Source: Grifola frondosa (lineage: Eukaryota > Basidiomycota > Agaricomycetes > Polyporales > Grifolaceae). From it: a DNA stretch of 64,000 nt. Below the pieces are notes generated by a model. That model was not told the DNA's origin. It saw nothing but the letters and a program-made list of their open reading frames with translations, and searched no databases. Below are positions 24,142 through 35,333 of this stretch, in pieces; within the stretch, counting starts at the first letter, position 1, and each line of letters starts with the position of its first letter. The stretch covers positions 2,852,001 to 2,916,000 of the forward strand of contig LUGG01000001.1 of assembly GCA_001683735.1 (NCBI GenBank), given 5' to 3'. Made by a program: the position numbers and the translations under genes.

Positions 24142-24781
24142 GCCGGTCACGAAGCTCTTGCGGGCGTCCGAAGAGGGTCGAGGGCCTGGAGAAATAAGAA
24201 TGAAAGCAGGAGCGCAGCAGCGTCAAAGGAGACGTCGACGTCCGAGTTCAGTTGCCGGGATCCTCGTCCATTTTTCACGCCATCCCAACGGATTACCCAG
24301 GCAGAACGTCCACTGAACTGTCTTCCACTTTGGACAAACTCCGAATGCTCAGATGTAGGTCGTGCAATTTCATCATATTATTACAGCGTGTTCATGTGAC
24401 TTAGGACACAACAACCCAGTGAGTCCTGTATGATACTACTAAATGCTGTTTGCGTAAAAGGTATATGTACTATATGGAATGGTATGCAAGAAATCTGCCC
24501 ACTGCTTAAGTGAACTGTGGAAGGTGACCAGGGAAGGTGGAGGAATGCCCGAGTCACAATATCTCACTCCCTATTCTGAGGAACTCTTTGCCTCGAGGCG
24601 TGCTCGTGTAAATCGGTCTCCACCGCTAGGAGATGATCTTGGCCCTCGTCATGATGTCCGTGAGATGATATCAGTGTCCCTGTGAGATTCACTATCCAAT
24701 TTCCCTATGAGTAAAGTTTACCTGGACAATGAGCCTACTTACGGGCAGCGCAAATCGGATATCGCACTGGAACACGACAGC
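24142..24781. other. Upstream region of COQ1
   Basis: About 640 bp between the COQ1 start and the 3' end of LAMTOR2, both on the minus strand. It should hold the COQ1 promoter. No gene seen. Confidence 0.45.
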
Positions 24782-25348
24782 TTACCGTACACCGCGTTCA
24801 CCACGCGGACTGATTGGAGAAGCAGGGGCTTGGGCCAATCGGCCGCTCAATTCTGTGACTGGTTTCTCCAAGTGCTTAGCCAGCTTCCTAGCCTGTGAGG
24901 AGTATTCTCAAAATGAACACGGAACTATCAAAGGACCGAGTCTCACCTTGTCCTCCAATTCTTCCCAGGACACAGAATTCTCAGCGTTCAATGCTAGCAG
25001 CATCAGAGGGTCCTCTTCGTCTTCACCGGCTACTTCGTTATCTTTCCGAGCCTGTTCGATGGGCAATACCAACAGTCTCCCCAACTGCGCAAGGGATCAG
25101 AGAAGAGCTTGGTCTGATTCATCGACTGCGCGCACTTCGCTATCCACCATTCCGATGCCTTGCTCCCGTGTTTCCTGCCATATCTCACCGCTCAGTCCAA
25201 CAATGACGCGGACACGGTCCTTCGGGCGATAAGGGTCAGATGCAAATGAAACTAGTTGGCCCTCAGGCGTGAACAAGACGACAGTGTGCAGAGCAGGAAG
25301 CGACAGCACTTGGCATAACAAGTTACGCAGGTTCGAGAGATTCAGCAT
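24782..25348 (-). CDS. LAMTOR2: LAMTOR2-like roadblock-domain protein (Ragulator/EGO complex)
   Basis: Roadblock/LC7 fold protein, the likely fungal counterpart of LAMTOR2/p14, which helps anchor Rag GTPases and TORC1 signalling on the vacuole or endosome. Exons 25136-25348, 24947-25084 and 24782-24892 join in phase 0 and give 153 residues, with GT-AG introns of 51 and 54 nt. Visible core: MLNLSNLRNLLCQVLSLPAL, HTVVLFTPEGQLVSFAS, VIVGLSGEIWQETREQGIG, then GRLLVLPIEQ and LMLLALNAENSVSWEEL. The length is close to LAMTOR2 (about 125) plus a short acidic loop and a basic tail. No frame break. The call rests on fold and length; a dynein-type roadblock protein is less likely. Confidence 0.8.
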
Positions 25349-25605
25349 ACTGATCAAGACAGACGAATCCCCAAGATTGTATTGAGTTCGGCAGTTCTTG
25401 GCACCGCTGAGACCCTGGCCACCAGTGGTCACGTCAAACTTCAGGATCAACTTCAAGGACTATGTACGTATTTACGACATGCGCAACGCCTAAATTATAT
25501 GCACAGCACAGAAAGTAAGTCGAATAAGATAGCTCAAGACTAAAGAAGGCGGCATGCCACCAAAATTTTAATCGTCCAGGACAGAAAACTGTCAGCTGAA
25601 TATTA

Positions 25606-28515
25606 CTATGAACGCTTCTGGGACTGGCAGGGTCAAATCGTGAGTGGTCTCTCTAGCATGCTTGCAGCGCATAGACTCACCAAGTAATTCATCAATTGCT
25701 GGAATGAACGGTGGTCACTGGGAGGAGCCATCGTAGAGACACCAGGAACCGACGGTGACGCCACCATCTGTGGTGGAGGCAGAAACTGAGGTGGGATTGG
25801 TGGTGGTGTCAGTCCCTGGAGACCTTGTGCTTGTCCAGTCTGTTGTAACAACGCCAATATATTTGGCGGTAAACTGCCCAGAGAGGCGCCCGAGGTGGCG
25901 CCGGAGGTCGCGGGCTGGCGGATTGAGTCGGCATCGAAGTGTATGGAGCCACCGGGGGAAGTGTCGGTGCACTAGGATACGAGGGCTGTGGATGTGGCAT
26001 TCCCATGGGCGGTGGTTGAGTGTAGTACTGGTTTGCAGCCGGTGGCATTGTAGGCATTACTGGCGGGGGCGCCGCTGCCGATGGTAGGCGGGGAGGTGTA
26101 CCAGCACCGCCTTGCGGCTGCTTAAGTGCCGCTAATAACTAAAAGATAATACAAAGAATGTGAGAATCGACTCACGAATTGATATATGAGGGATCTCACC
26201 TGCTGCACTTTCTTTGCTTGTTCAAGACGCTCATCGACAGGCTGAAGATAATTTTTAGTGAGAACGTCAGATAATTAATAGACGTATCGCTCACCGGAGC
26301 AGCTACGGGCGGTTGTACATACGTAGGAGGGGGCGGTGGCGGGCCACCGTATGCACCAGGCGCCGAGCCTCCAGGGCCACCATACCCGCCAACAGGTCCT
26401 CTGTTGTCGAATCGATCATCATAGCCTCCACCACGTCCGGCACCTCTGCCATAGTCGTCCTCGAAGGGACGGCCACGTTCGCGGTCTCTGCTCCAATCTC
26501 CTCGGCGATCCCAATCATCGCCACCCATGAAGCTACCTCTACCCCGACCGCGCCCTCCACGTCCTCCGCGGCGGCCACGCGACCCAGGCTCATCCCAATC
26601 ACGTCCGCGATCAAAGCCCCTACCTTCATCACGCCTGAGCACCAATTTTAATAAGAAGGGGGGAGTCTTTCAATCAAGCACGATACTTACCTTGGAGAAG
26701 CACCTCGAGGATCGTCACTATCAGATGCAAATATGATGTCCATAACACCATCTTGAAGGCCTTGATGCCTCAATCGATCATGTGCTTCTTCACATGCCTG
26801 TGGTAAAGAACTCAACAAAATGTCGTGGTATATCTAGACTATCGCTCACCCTGGTATCGTAAAACTCAACATAACGTTGGCTATATAAGGAAACATTAGC
26901 AGTATATACCACTTGTATACTGAATAACACCCACTCAGTACGTTCGCCAACCGGTTTGACCGCTTTTACATCTCCAAACTGTTGGAATTTGCGACGAACT
27001 TCGTTATCGTCGATGGGTTGATTTGTAGCTGAATTTCTCAAAGTAACGAGAAGCGTGCCCTGGAGTTGCTAAACGCATCAATGGGAGACAATCGTTCTCA
27101 CGTATGTCGACAATATCTTGACAACCGTACTCACCTGATCTTTATCTTTGTCGCCCCCCTCGAACCGTGATCATCACGGGGGAGCGAATAGTGAACGTCA
27201 ATCTACATGCCATCTTTGAGTTGAGAACGTTTGGATAACCTATGTAACTCACGGGTCGTCCGCTGATTTCAGACCCTTGCAAACGCTCTCGAGCTCGCTC
27301 CGCAGCACGAAGGTCAAACTACCAGGGATGTTAGGCGCCTGAATGACTAAATCTGCGCCGACCACTCACGTAAGTCACGAACACCATACCACGATTTGCA
27401 ATTAGATCAAAGAACGTTCGTATTTCCCCATGTTCCTCAAAAAGGTGTCGTACGTCTTCGCTATTGGTTTCATACTGTGGGGACAAATTCGCATGCCTTT
27501 CATCAGCTTGGATGCTCATGAATCGAAATAGTAGGTCGAGGACCGAAAATAGCCTGCAATTTCAAAATCTCATGAATAAGACTTGCCTTAATGTTGCGAA
27601 TGAACAAGGTGCGGCATGGGCGCTCTCGCTGAATGCGTTCCTCAATAATTGAATCGTGCACTTTGTCGTCCCTCTCACGGCGTATAGGCCGCCGTGAAGG
27701 AGAAGGGCGTATGCCGTAGGCTCCCTGACCGTAGCCTGCACTAGAGCCGTCTGATAGAAGGATCGATGCACGTGAGAAGTTGTAACATACACGACGGATA
27801 TGGCCAAAAGATCGAGGGAACGGAATGAAGACGTAGCGTCGAAATAGCTCAGTTAACGAGAGCATGCGAGACAAAGCGAACAACCCTCAGCTCATTGACG
27901 GACGGTAGAGCGGAACGTTTCGCTGTGGTCGAAAGCAGGAAACTTCGGGATGACGTTCATGTCAAAATCCTAGACGCCTGAGGAATAAACCTGTCCGTGG
28001 CTGGAGCTCACGCCATTACGCTCGCTCATAAAAACCTTAAGACTTGTGATAAAAGTACTCAGCGCCTGATTCCTGACTCCCGAAGGGCCTCAAATTTTGG
28101 GCACTGTAGTTCATGTCGCCTTCAATTCAATGTGACTTTCAAGCGCACCTTCATAATCCCCGTAGCCCTGATTATAATCGCTGGTGGCGGGCTCTGCTGT
28201 GACATCGAACTGGCCAGGAACGGGTGCATTGTAATTGTTATTCTGGTAGTAGGAATCTTGCGTTGGTCCAGATTCATAGTTATTGTAACCTCCAATATCG
28301 CCTTGTGGAGGGCCTTGATCATATGCGCCTGCATTTCCAATGTAACCCCCGTAAGACGGACCACTCCCGCCCCCACGACCACGACCGAAGCCTCTGCCTC
28401 TAGGGGCGCCTCTGTCGGAAAAGCGATGCGATCTATCGGGACCAAACGAGCCTGGGGCTCCACCTCGACTGCGAGGACCTTCGTATGGCCCTCCATATGG
28501 ATGGTGACGATTCAT
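25606..28515 (-). CDS. Mei2-type RNA-binding protein with two RRMs and RGG region
   Basis: Two RRM domains of the Mei2/AML type, followed by an Arg/Gly-rich stretch and a long Pro/Gln-rich tail. The ATG is at 28515; exon 1 is Gly/Arg/Tyr-rich. RRM1 reads CRTLFIRNIK, then YETNSEDVRHLFEEHGEIRT, RGMVFVTYFDLRAAERA and DVHYSLPRDD, the last being a Mei2-family hallmark. RRM2 reads GTLLVTL and QRYVEFYDTRACEEA. The intron inside RRM1 (27475-27586) has a GC donor (AAG-GCAAGT). The frame is broken by a missing G in the G6 run (C6 on the plus strand, 27154-27159) and again near 25915-25925. The last exon is tiny (25606-25617, KRS then stop). The third, C-terminal RRM of true Mei2 is not visible. Exons between 27600 and 28110 are uncertain. 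The role is likely mRNA binding. Confidence 0.8.
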
Positions 28516-28909
28516 TTTCTTAACGAATTCTCGGCCTTGAGCACTTCAATTTTTGCGAAACAGCGGTGCGCTCAGTGACGTGTCCAGAGAGAAGATAGGA
28601 TGAAGCTCAGGTCAGACGATGTAACAGACAAATGATGTTCTTGCGGCGAGAGCAGGAGTTGATGAGAGCTCAACTTAGATGCAGAGTGACGCAGAACAAG
28701 ACGACGACGTTGGCAATGAGTCGAGATGGTGGTTCGGATGAGAACGAGAAATTGAAAATTTGCTGCTTTGGGCCAAGAAAATGCGTGGGAATAGGGACTC
28801 CGTGTGGTCACGCAGCCTCCGTCACAAGGTGTGGCTCGCCAGCTGCGCGTATCATAGCCTCGTTTCAATTCAGAGTCTGTCTTCCTCGCGGTCCTCTTTC
28901 CTCACAATT
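28516..28909. promoter_or_regulatory. Divergent promoter of the Mei2-type gene and RAB5
   Basis: A 394-bp gap between two genes transcribed away from each other; it must hold both promoters. The last 50 bases before the RAB5 ATG are C/T-rich on the plus strand. Confidence 0.5.
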
Positions 28910-29915
28910 ATGTCGAAACAATTTCAATTCAAGCTCGTTCTTCTGGGTCAGTATGTTCTCGATGCTTAAGAGTCCTGCTGAACTTCTGTGGGTCTTTAGG
29001 AGAGTCTGCCGTCGGGAAGTCGAGGTATTGCGTCAGGCTCCCACTATTCCGAATATGCTAAGAAGCTCGCTCTTAAGTCTGGTTCTACGCTTTGTCAAAG
29101 ATCAATTCGATGATTACCGGGAGAGTACGATAGGAGGTGCGTCCTTAAGCTCTCCCCGTCTCTATCTCTATTAAGGCTGCTGCCATGTGTAGCTGCATTC
29201 CTGACGCAGACTGTTACGTTGGAGGATCAGACATCAGTGAAGTTTGAGATATGGTAAGTGTACCGCTGAAACTCTGTGAATTATGTTGAAATACTGGAAT
29301 CTAGGGATACAGCCGGCCAAGAACGATATAAGGTATGTTCTTTGCATCCCGTGCCGGTGTCATTACTGATATGATGGTCTCATAGTCACTTGTACGTGTT
29401 CCTCTCCTTTCCTTGCTGTTGTTATCTCAGGTTCATCGCGCGCAAGGCTCCAATGTACTATCGCAATGCCAACTGTGCGGTAGTAGTTTATGATATCACC
29501 CAGGCTGCATCTCTTGAGAAGGCACGTTCTTGGATTCGGGAGCTGCAGCGTCAAGCGGACCCGTCCATCGTAATTGCTCTCTGCGGCAACAAGTTAGATC
29601 TTGCTGCGCGACGGCAAGTGACAGAGGAAGAGGCGAAGAAGTACGCCGAGGAGGAAGGATTGATGTGGGGAGAGACAAGTGCTAAGACTGGAGAGGGTGT
29701 CTCTGAGATCTTCACTGCTATCGGTTAGTCAGTTCATATGGTTATAGACTCCAACTGAAATTGAGTCTGCCCTATTCTCAGCGAAGAAGCTGCCTCTGAC
29801 TGCGCCGCCTTCCGCGAGAGGTGCTGGCAGACCGGGCCCATCGAGCAGAACAGGCGTAGATCTCACCAAGCAGGCGAATGCTGAACAGGGTCAGAATGAG
29901 CCGTGTAATTGCTGA
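28910..29915 (+). CDS. YPT5: RAB5-family small GTPase (YPT5/VPS21)
   Basis: Early-endosome Rab GTPase of 208 residues. Eight exons: 28910-28946, 29000-29024, 29078-29136, 29193-29253, 29305-29332, 29386-29391, 29447-29723, 29782-29915; every junction keeps phase. One exon is only 6 nt (Ser-Leu). Nucleotide-binding motifs: P-loop GESAVGKS, switch I YRESTIGAAFLTQ, WDTAGQERY, guanine motifs NKLDL and ETSAK. The Rab5-like signature MYYRNANCAVVVYDIT is present. It ends in CNC, a C-X-C type double geranylgeranylation signal. No frame break. Confidence 0.95.
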
Positions 29916-30317
29916 ACATATCTTCCTCCCACCCATTTCAGCATCCTTACTACCTCCAGTCAAACGATCGCGATTTCATAACGCCACAATCACTGTTCTG
30001 CCCGGCGTCCTATCGCGTCATTCTCTCGCTATTCCTTCAGTCGTACCCTTCGCATATCTTCCACGCACTTCACTTGTAGTCTATCTGTCATTCACATTCT
30101 TCTGATATACAATATATGGACTTGCATTCCCCGAACACAAATATGAAGAGGGATTAATAAAGATTGACAAATGTTATTAGTCCTTACAGCTAGCAAAATA
30201 TGGAGACAACGGATATGTCTTCAACTATAAGGGCCAATAAGACATAACGCAGATTGGGGTTCCTGCCCGGAGTCATACACATTAATAGATGGCAATAAAT
30301 ATGCCTCCTAGGGCGAA
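29916..30317. other. Convergent gap between RAB5 and CDC25
   Basis: 402 bp between two 3' ends. A/T-rich parts near 30110-30300 fit 3' untranslated regions with poly(A) signals such as aataaa-like runs. No gene seen. Confidence 0.4.
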
Positions 30318-33043
30318 TTAGAAGCCGGCCAGTTCCAATCCCTTCCTGATGTCAGCATGGGACATCTCAGCCTGCTGGACCTCCTGGCTCTTCATCCAAA
30401 ACGAACCCTGGTCCCTTTCTCCTGCAACAGCGAGGTTCGTCTCGATGAAGGTCGTAATTGAAGGATCCTCTACGAAGGTGTAAACCTTCGGCTGGTAACG
30501 CAACATCACGTCGACGACTTCATACCACTTTTTTCGCTTCACGAAATTGACCAAGGGAAAATTGGATCCGGTGCCTGTCACTGGTATAGGGACGACTGCG
30601 TTATCAGGGTGCAGGTCATTGATGTTGATAATATCCGTCAAGTACATCTCGACGAACGGCAGACATGGCCCGTCGACCGAGCGTTGGAGGAGACGGTATG
30701 CGGAGAAGTTCCCGGTCGGCTCGTTATATTTGGCGAGCTGTTCGAGCTGTGACCGCCGAACGACGTGTGCCCACGTCAGGTGCAACCTACTGATGACGGC
30801 GCTAGAAAGAGCGACAACCAGTGCACTCATCGAAGCGTAGTTGTTCAGCGACTTGCATTTCTAGAATGCGACAATCGTGTGAGTATTACGAGCAGTAACA
30901 AGGCGAGTGACTTCTCACCTCAGCAACCTTGATCCAGAAATCCACTGTGTCGGCTCTCTTGCCTAAGCCTTCTGTGTTCAGAACACTCATCTTGACCCAG
31001 GCACCGAGTTTCTCATGAATGACGGTGAATGCAGCCAGATTCCGGACAGAGCTGCCTGTTTGGGTCTTCACCCAACTGAGGCACTCCTGGGGTCGGATCT
31101 TTACGAAGAGCCTTTGCCCAAAGATACTGAGGTGTTCCGCCATCACTGTTGCATCGAGACGCAACAGTTCAATCTTCAAACCCCTGCTCTTCTTACGCCT
31201 GGATGTGGTCGTTGCCGAGAGAGGTGCAGTGGGTATCACGGATATCTGTGTTGTATCGCAGTTGATTTCAATCAGAGATTCTTATAAATCATGATCATCA
31301 ATAATGCTCACGTAGCGTTCGAGAGATTTCAGCACGTCGTGCGCAGTAGCTGCCAGAGAAGGAGCCTTGATGGAATCTAAAAAATCCACGAGACGGCGTG
31401 CAATTTGGGGATCGTCCTGAAGCAGACCATGTCCCTCTGACCACACATGGAAAATAGACAAGACCCGTCTTCTGGTAGGTTTGAGTCTCTTCTCCTTCCA
31501 ATGCTCCAGTTCTGTAAGGCTCAAAGCGGTAGGGTGGTTTATGTTGTACTGCTTAACGAGGGCGTCAAAAACCTCATCTGCGGTGGCGAAGGTCTTGTAG
31601 GTCATCAAGAATACTTGACGATACTTCATCTCTTGGTTGGCTTCTGTTGTCAGTCCATGCATTAGCAACAACGTGACCAGTTGTTGGAACTAAAAGTACT
31701 CACTGAGATGGTCGACTGTCAACCTCTCTACGAGGGCGCGTAACGTGCCAGCCGTGACAGTGCCATCAGGCTGGACTTTAATCTCGTCTTCGCCATAGGT
31801 AGGGCGGAGATACCAAGGTAACGATGACTGCGCAAGCTGAGCATCGTGGAATGCCTGCGCTTCATCGTCGCCAGTGATCTGTTTGACCTTGTCTATTCTT
31901 GTTGAAGTCTTCCGAGAGAACGCATCGAAGGACTCGGTCACTACGGGGCTGCTTATGAGGCTGTCCAACTCTTCCAGGTTGTTGGACTCAATGAGAGTCG
32001 TTAACCGGGTGAGAGACGATCTATCGTCGATGAGCAGAGGCCGACGTCGGAGATGTCGGCTGGCCACCGGATTCACAGACTCGGAGTGAGACCTCTGGTG
32101 GTTAGGTGGAGATGGCTCGAGGGAGTGCAATGACGACGAAGATCGACTCCGTCTTAACGAGAACGGGCTTTCAGTGGGAATCGGTGACTCCACGACAGGA
32201 GCAGGGGGATATTGAGGAGGCAACTGAATAGTAGTCATGATAGTGTGTGCCTTCAACTTTGTCACTATTCTTTCCGTGGGAGACATATCCGCGTCGAGAT
32301 CCATAAAACTGTCATCGACTCCTTCATGCGGGGGGACGAGCGGACTGAACACATTAGGGGCGGTGTCTTTGGACTCGGCGTCGGATACGAGCTGCATGAT
32401 CGGAACCTGAAGAATGTGAGTTCATTGTTGTGAGTATGGCTGTGAGTCAGCGAACCTTCTCGCCATCCATTACTGGCATCCAATCATACCCACGACTATC
32501 TCCGTCTCCCAATGGGTCCGGCGAGACAACGAAAGGGTCGGTGAATTGAACCGGAGAGCCATAAGCTCTCCCGGCATCGTCTTCAGATCCTTGTGAGTTA
32601 TTCCTAGTATTAAGGAGTCTTTCTGCCAATGCCTCCGAAATTGGTTCGACAAAAGCACTCGGAATCCAGCCAACGTGATTGTCGTCGGATCGTACAGCTG
32701 CCCACCATCCCTAATCACAAGGATGAAGGAAGCTCAGCAATATGACCGCGGGAAGAGTCAATTCACTTACAGAGCCTTCGCGCTTCACAATCTCTAGCAT
32801 CTCATTCTTGCGGAATGACAACTGATCGCCATCCTCCGCCTCAAAGTCGTAGAGGCATAATACGTAGAAGGCGTCCGTAGTGCTCGGAGTGTCGGAAGAG
32901 TTCGTCGCCACACTGGCAAGAGCAGAAGGTACAGCAGAAATGGGTGTGAACAAAGAGTGTCTCCGATTAGGCAGGGAAGAGTCAATCCAGAGTCGGGGAA
33001 GGGGGCCGCCGCGTCTGAGGGAGAGCGCTCGTGAAGCGGCCAT
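30318..33043 (-). CDS. CDC25: CDC25-type Ras guanine-nucleotide exchange factor with SH3 domain
   Basis: Activates Ras, and through it cAMP signalling, by catalysing GDP release. Six exons: 32771-33043, 32456-32710, 31704-32406, 31312-31631, 30919-31245, 30318-30860; all phases agree, giving 806 residues. Order: SH3 domain at about residues 55-115 (VLCLYDFEAEDGDQLSF, then GWWAAVRSDDNHVGWIPS), a Ser-rich linker, the RasGEF N-domain (RALVERLTV, QVFLMTYKTF), then the catalytic RasGEF domain from about residue 560 (LDATVMAEHLSIF, HLTWAHVVRRSQLEQLAKY, PCLPFVEMYLTDI). It is shorter than budding-yeast Cdc25 but of the usual size for basidiomycetes. No frame break. Confidence 0.93.
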
Positions 33044-34118
33044 ATACTATGCAGCTTGACACTGCAAGTCCTGTCGGTCGTGGCGTGTCGTGGCAGTAAT
33101 ATACAGACAGGGAGATTGGAGACCTCAGTCATCGCCAGCCATAAGATTTGCACAGCACGATGGAAGCATTACAAGACCTTCGATCTTGTGCCACGGACTA
33201 GGACAGGACAACCATCAGGATCATGATGTCGTCTTGACCAAATAAGACTGCTTTGCGCCAATAATAATAACGGATAAGTAGTTTACAAGGAAAGGTACAA
33301 AAGACGAGTGAGGACGCCCTACGCAACATCCTCGCTCTTCAAAGCTTCATCAGTGTGTTTGTCTTCATCACCAGTCCGGTCACGCAACGGACACAATGCC
33401 TCCACCGCACAGTCGATGCACGTCAGCCGGCGCGCTGATGATGTACCCTTGTGGGAAGCCTGGCGTGACATGGGTGGGACAAGAGCGAGATCGCACCCAG
33501 GCTGCCCGCGTCGTCCGGGCCTAACGATGCGCGGGCAGTATATGCGGACGGATGTAAAACAGCCTCACCAGATGCGGTGAATTCAATAGAACATCCGCCA
33601 ACCTTGCCACACAGCCTCAGATATGTCAAACGGTCAAACAGATGCACCCCAGTAGCTGAGAGAGTTGGATGTCGGGCAGCTGTCCCGTGCCGGTTATCTG
33701 TCTTGGTCTCAGTGGGTTGCTATAGAGATGACGATAATTGGCGATACAGCACAGGAGCAAAAGCAAGGTGAAGCAGTGCGAAGACATAAAATCCTAGCGT
33801 ATCCTGGAGAACTTCAAGTCAAATAGGCAACCAGATCAATTCGTCGGCGAAAGCTGCGGCCCTGGTGACCGAGACAGTACAGATAACAAACTCCGCAGAG
33901 AAGGAGCTTATCCTAGAGCCATCCATCACTGTTGTCTTCATTACAGATACAGAGGATAAATCGATAACTGCGCTAACATGTCGATGTGATGGTTGTTGGG
34001 AAAATAAAATGTGCAAATTTGAATTTGGGAGGAGTGGGGAGATCGGGCATTTGAATCTGGGACTGATCTGATCTGTGGCGGACGACCTGAGCGAGTCTCT
34101 CGCAACCACGAACACACC
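33044..34118. promoter_or_regulatory. Divergent promoter region of CDC25 and IST1
   Basis: 1.1 kb between two genes that point away from each other. Open frames here (for example 33308-33580) carry no family motif. The stretch 33880-34060 just upstream of IST1 is A/T-rich compared with the flanks. Confidence 0.45.
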
Positions 34119-35333
34119 ATGGTGCCCTGGAATTCTGCTAAAGCCAAGGTAATATACATCATATTGTCAGCATGTGATTCGACTTACTTTGAATAGGTTC
34201 AACTTCGGTACACTTGTCTATGGTTCGAGGCGTAACTCATTCTTATCCATGGGTCGCAGGTTGGGCGTACAGAGGCTCCGGACCCTGCAAGAAAAGAAGG
34301 GTGCGCAAGCCAAGGCGTCCAGGCGCGACATTGCGTTGATGATTGAGAAGGGCAAGATAGAAACAGCGAGGATCAAAGTTGAGAACAGTGCGTGCATCCC
34401 CGCAGTGGTGACTCAATTACTCAGTTGCATTTTCTCTATCTAGTCATCCACGAAGACATCTACGTTGAGCTGTTGGAGTTACTGGAACTGTATTGTGAAC
34501 TGTTGATTGCGCGTTTTGGTCTGCTGGATCAGAAGTGAGTCCATCTGACGAACTCTTCCAGCAGTGCTTACTCACAAGTTAGTTCTAGCGCGCAGGAGCC
34601 AGATGCTGGTATCAGTGAGGGAGTATGCAGCATCATATTTGCTGCACCTCATACCGAACTCAAGGGTGAGTTTTCCTATTTCCACGGATGGGGCGTGTAA
34701 TCCAAGTATCATTACATTTTACAGAACTGCACGTCTTGCGAGACCTCCTGATGCACAAGTATGGCCGCGAGTTCTCCATAGCAGTGATGGAGAACCGCGA
34801 CAGATGCGTGAGCGAACGTGTATGTCAAAAATGTGATCGTGTTCTCGAGTATCCATCACTCATTCACCTTTTACCAGGTTACGCGGAAATTAAATATATC
34901 AACTCCACCCGCCTCCCTGGTGGATGCATACCTAACGGAGATAGCGAAGGGATACGGTCTTGACTGGTCTCCCCTCGGCTCGCAGCAACTTGATGACGCT
35001 AATGACGGCGGGCCCAACGGAGGCGTGAAGGTGAGTGAAACTGCGAAGTCGTCGCAACAGAATTGGCTCAGCGATGATCAGGAGCTGGCAAGCGAGAAGC
35101 GGCCCGAAGGCCTCGAATCTCCCGTTCCGATGAGAGCAGACGCTATATCGGCGGAAGCCAGGAGTGCGGGCATACGGACACCGAAGCTCCCGGAGCTTCC
35201 GCCCGTAGAAGACGAGCCAACGAAGGAGAAGGGGCCCGTGTCGAAGGCACCCTCTAATCTGACCCCGAAGGCCACCGAGGACGATGAGTTTGCGGCCTTA
35301 GCGAAGCGCTTCGAGGCGTTGAAGAAGCACTGA
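34119..35333 (+). CDS. IST1: IST1-like ESCRT-III associated protein
   Basis: Regulator of the Vps4 ATPase and ESCRT-III in multivesicular-body sorting. Seven exons: 34119-34148, 34197-34207, 34260-34387, 34444-34534, 34583-34665, 34725-34819, 34878-35333, all in phase, giving 297 residues. Exon 2 is only 11 nt. The IST1 helical core is clear: QRLRTLQEKKGAQAKASRRD, IALMIEKGKIETARIKVE, LLELYCELLIARFGLL, ELHVLRDLLMHKYGREF and VDAYLTEIAKGYGLDW. The C-terminus is an acidic, Pro-rich linker ending in FAALAKRFEALKKH, which fits a MIT-interacting motif for Vps4. No frame break. Confidence 0.93.

Noticed and set aside
34231..34260. Possible tRNA B-box (GGTTCGAGGC)
   Set aside because: It lies in an IST1 intron, with no matching A-box or cloverleaf around it.
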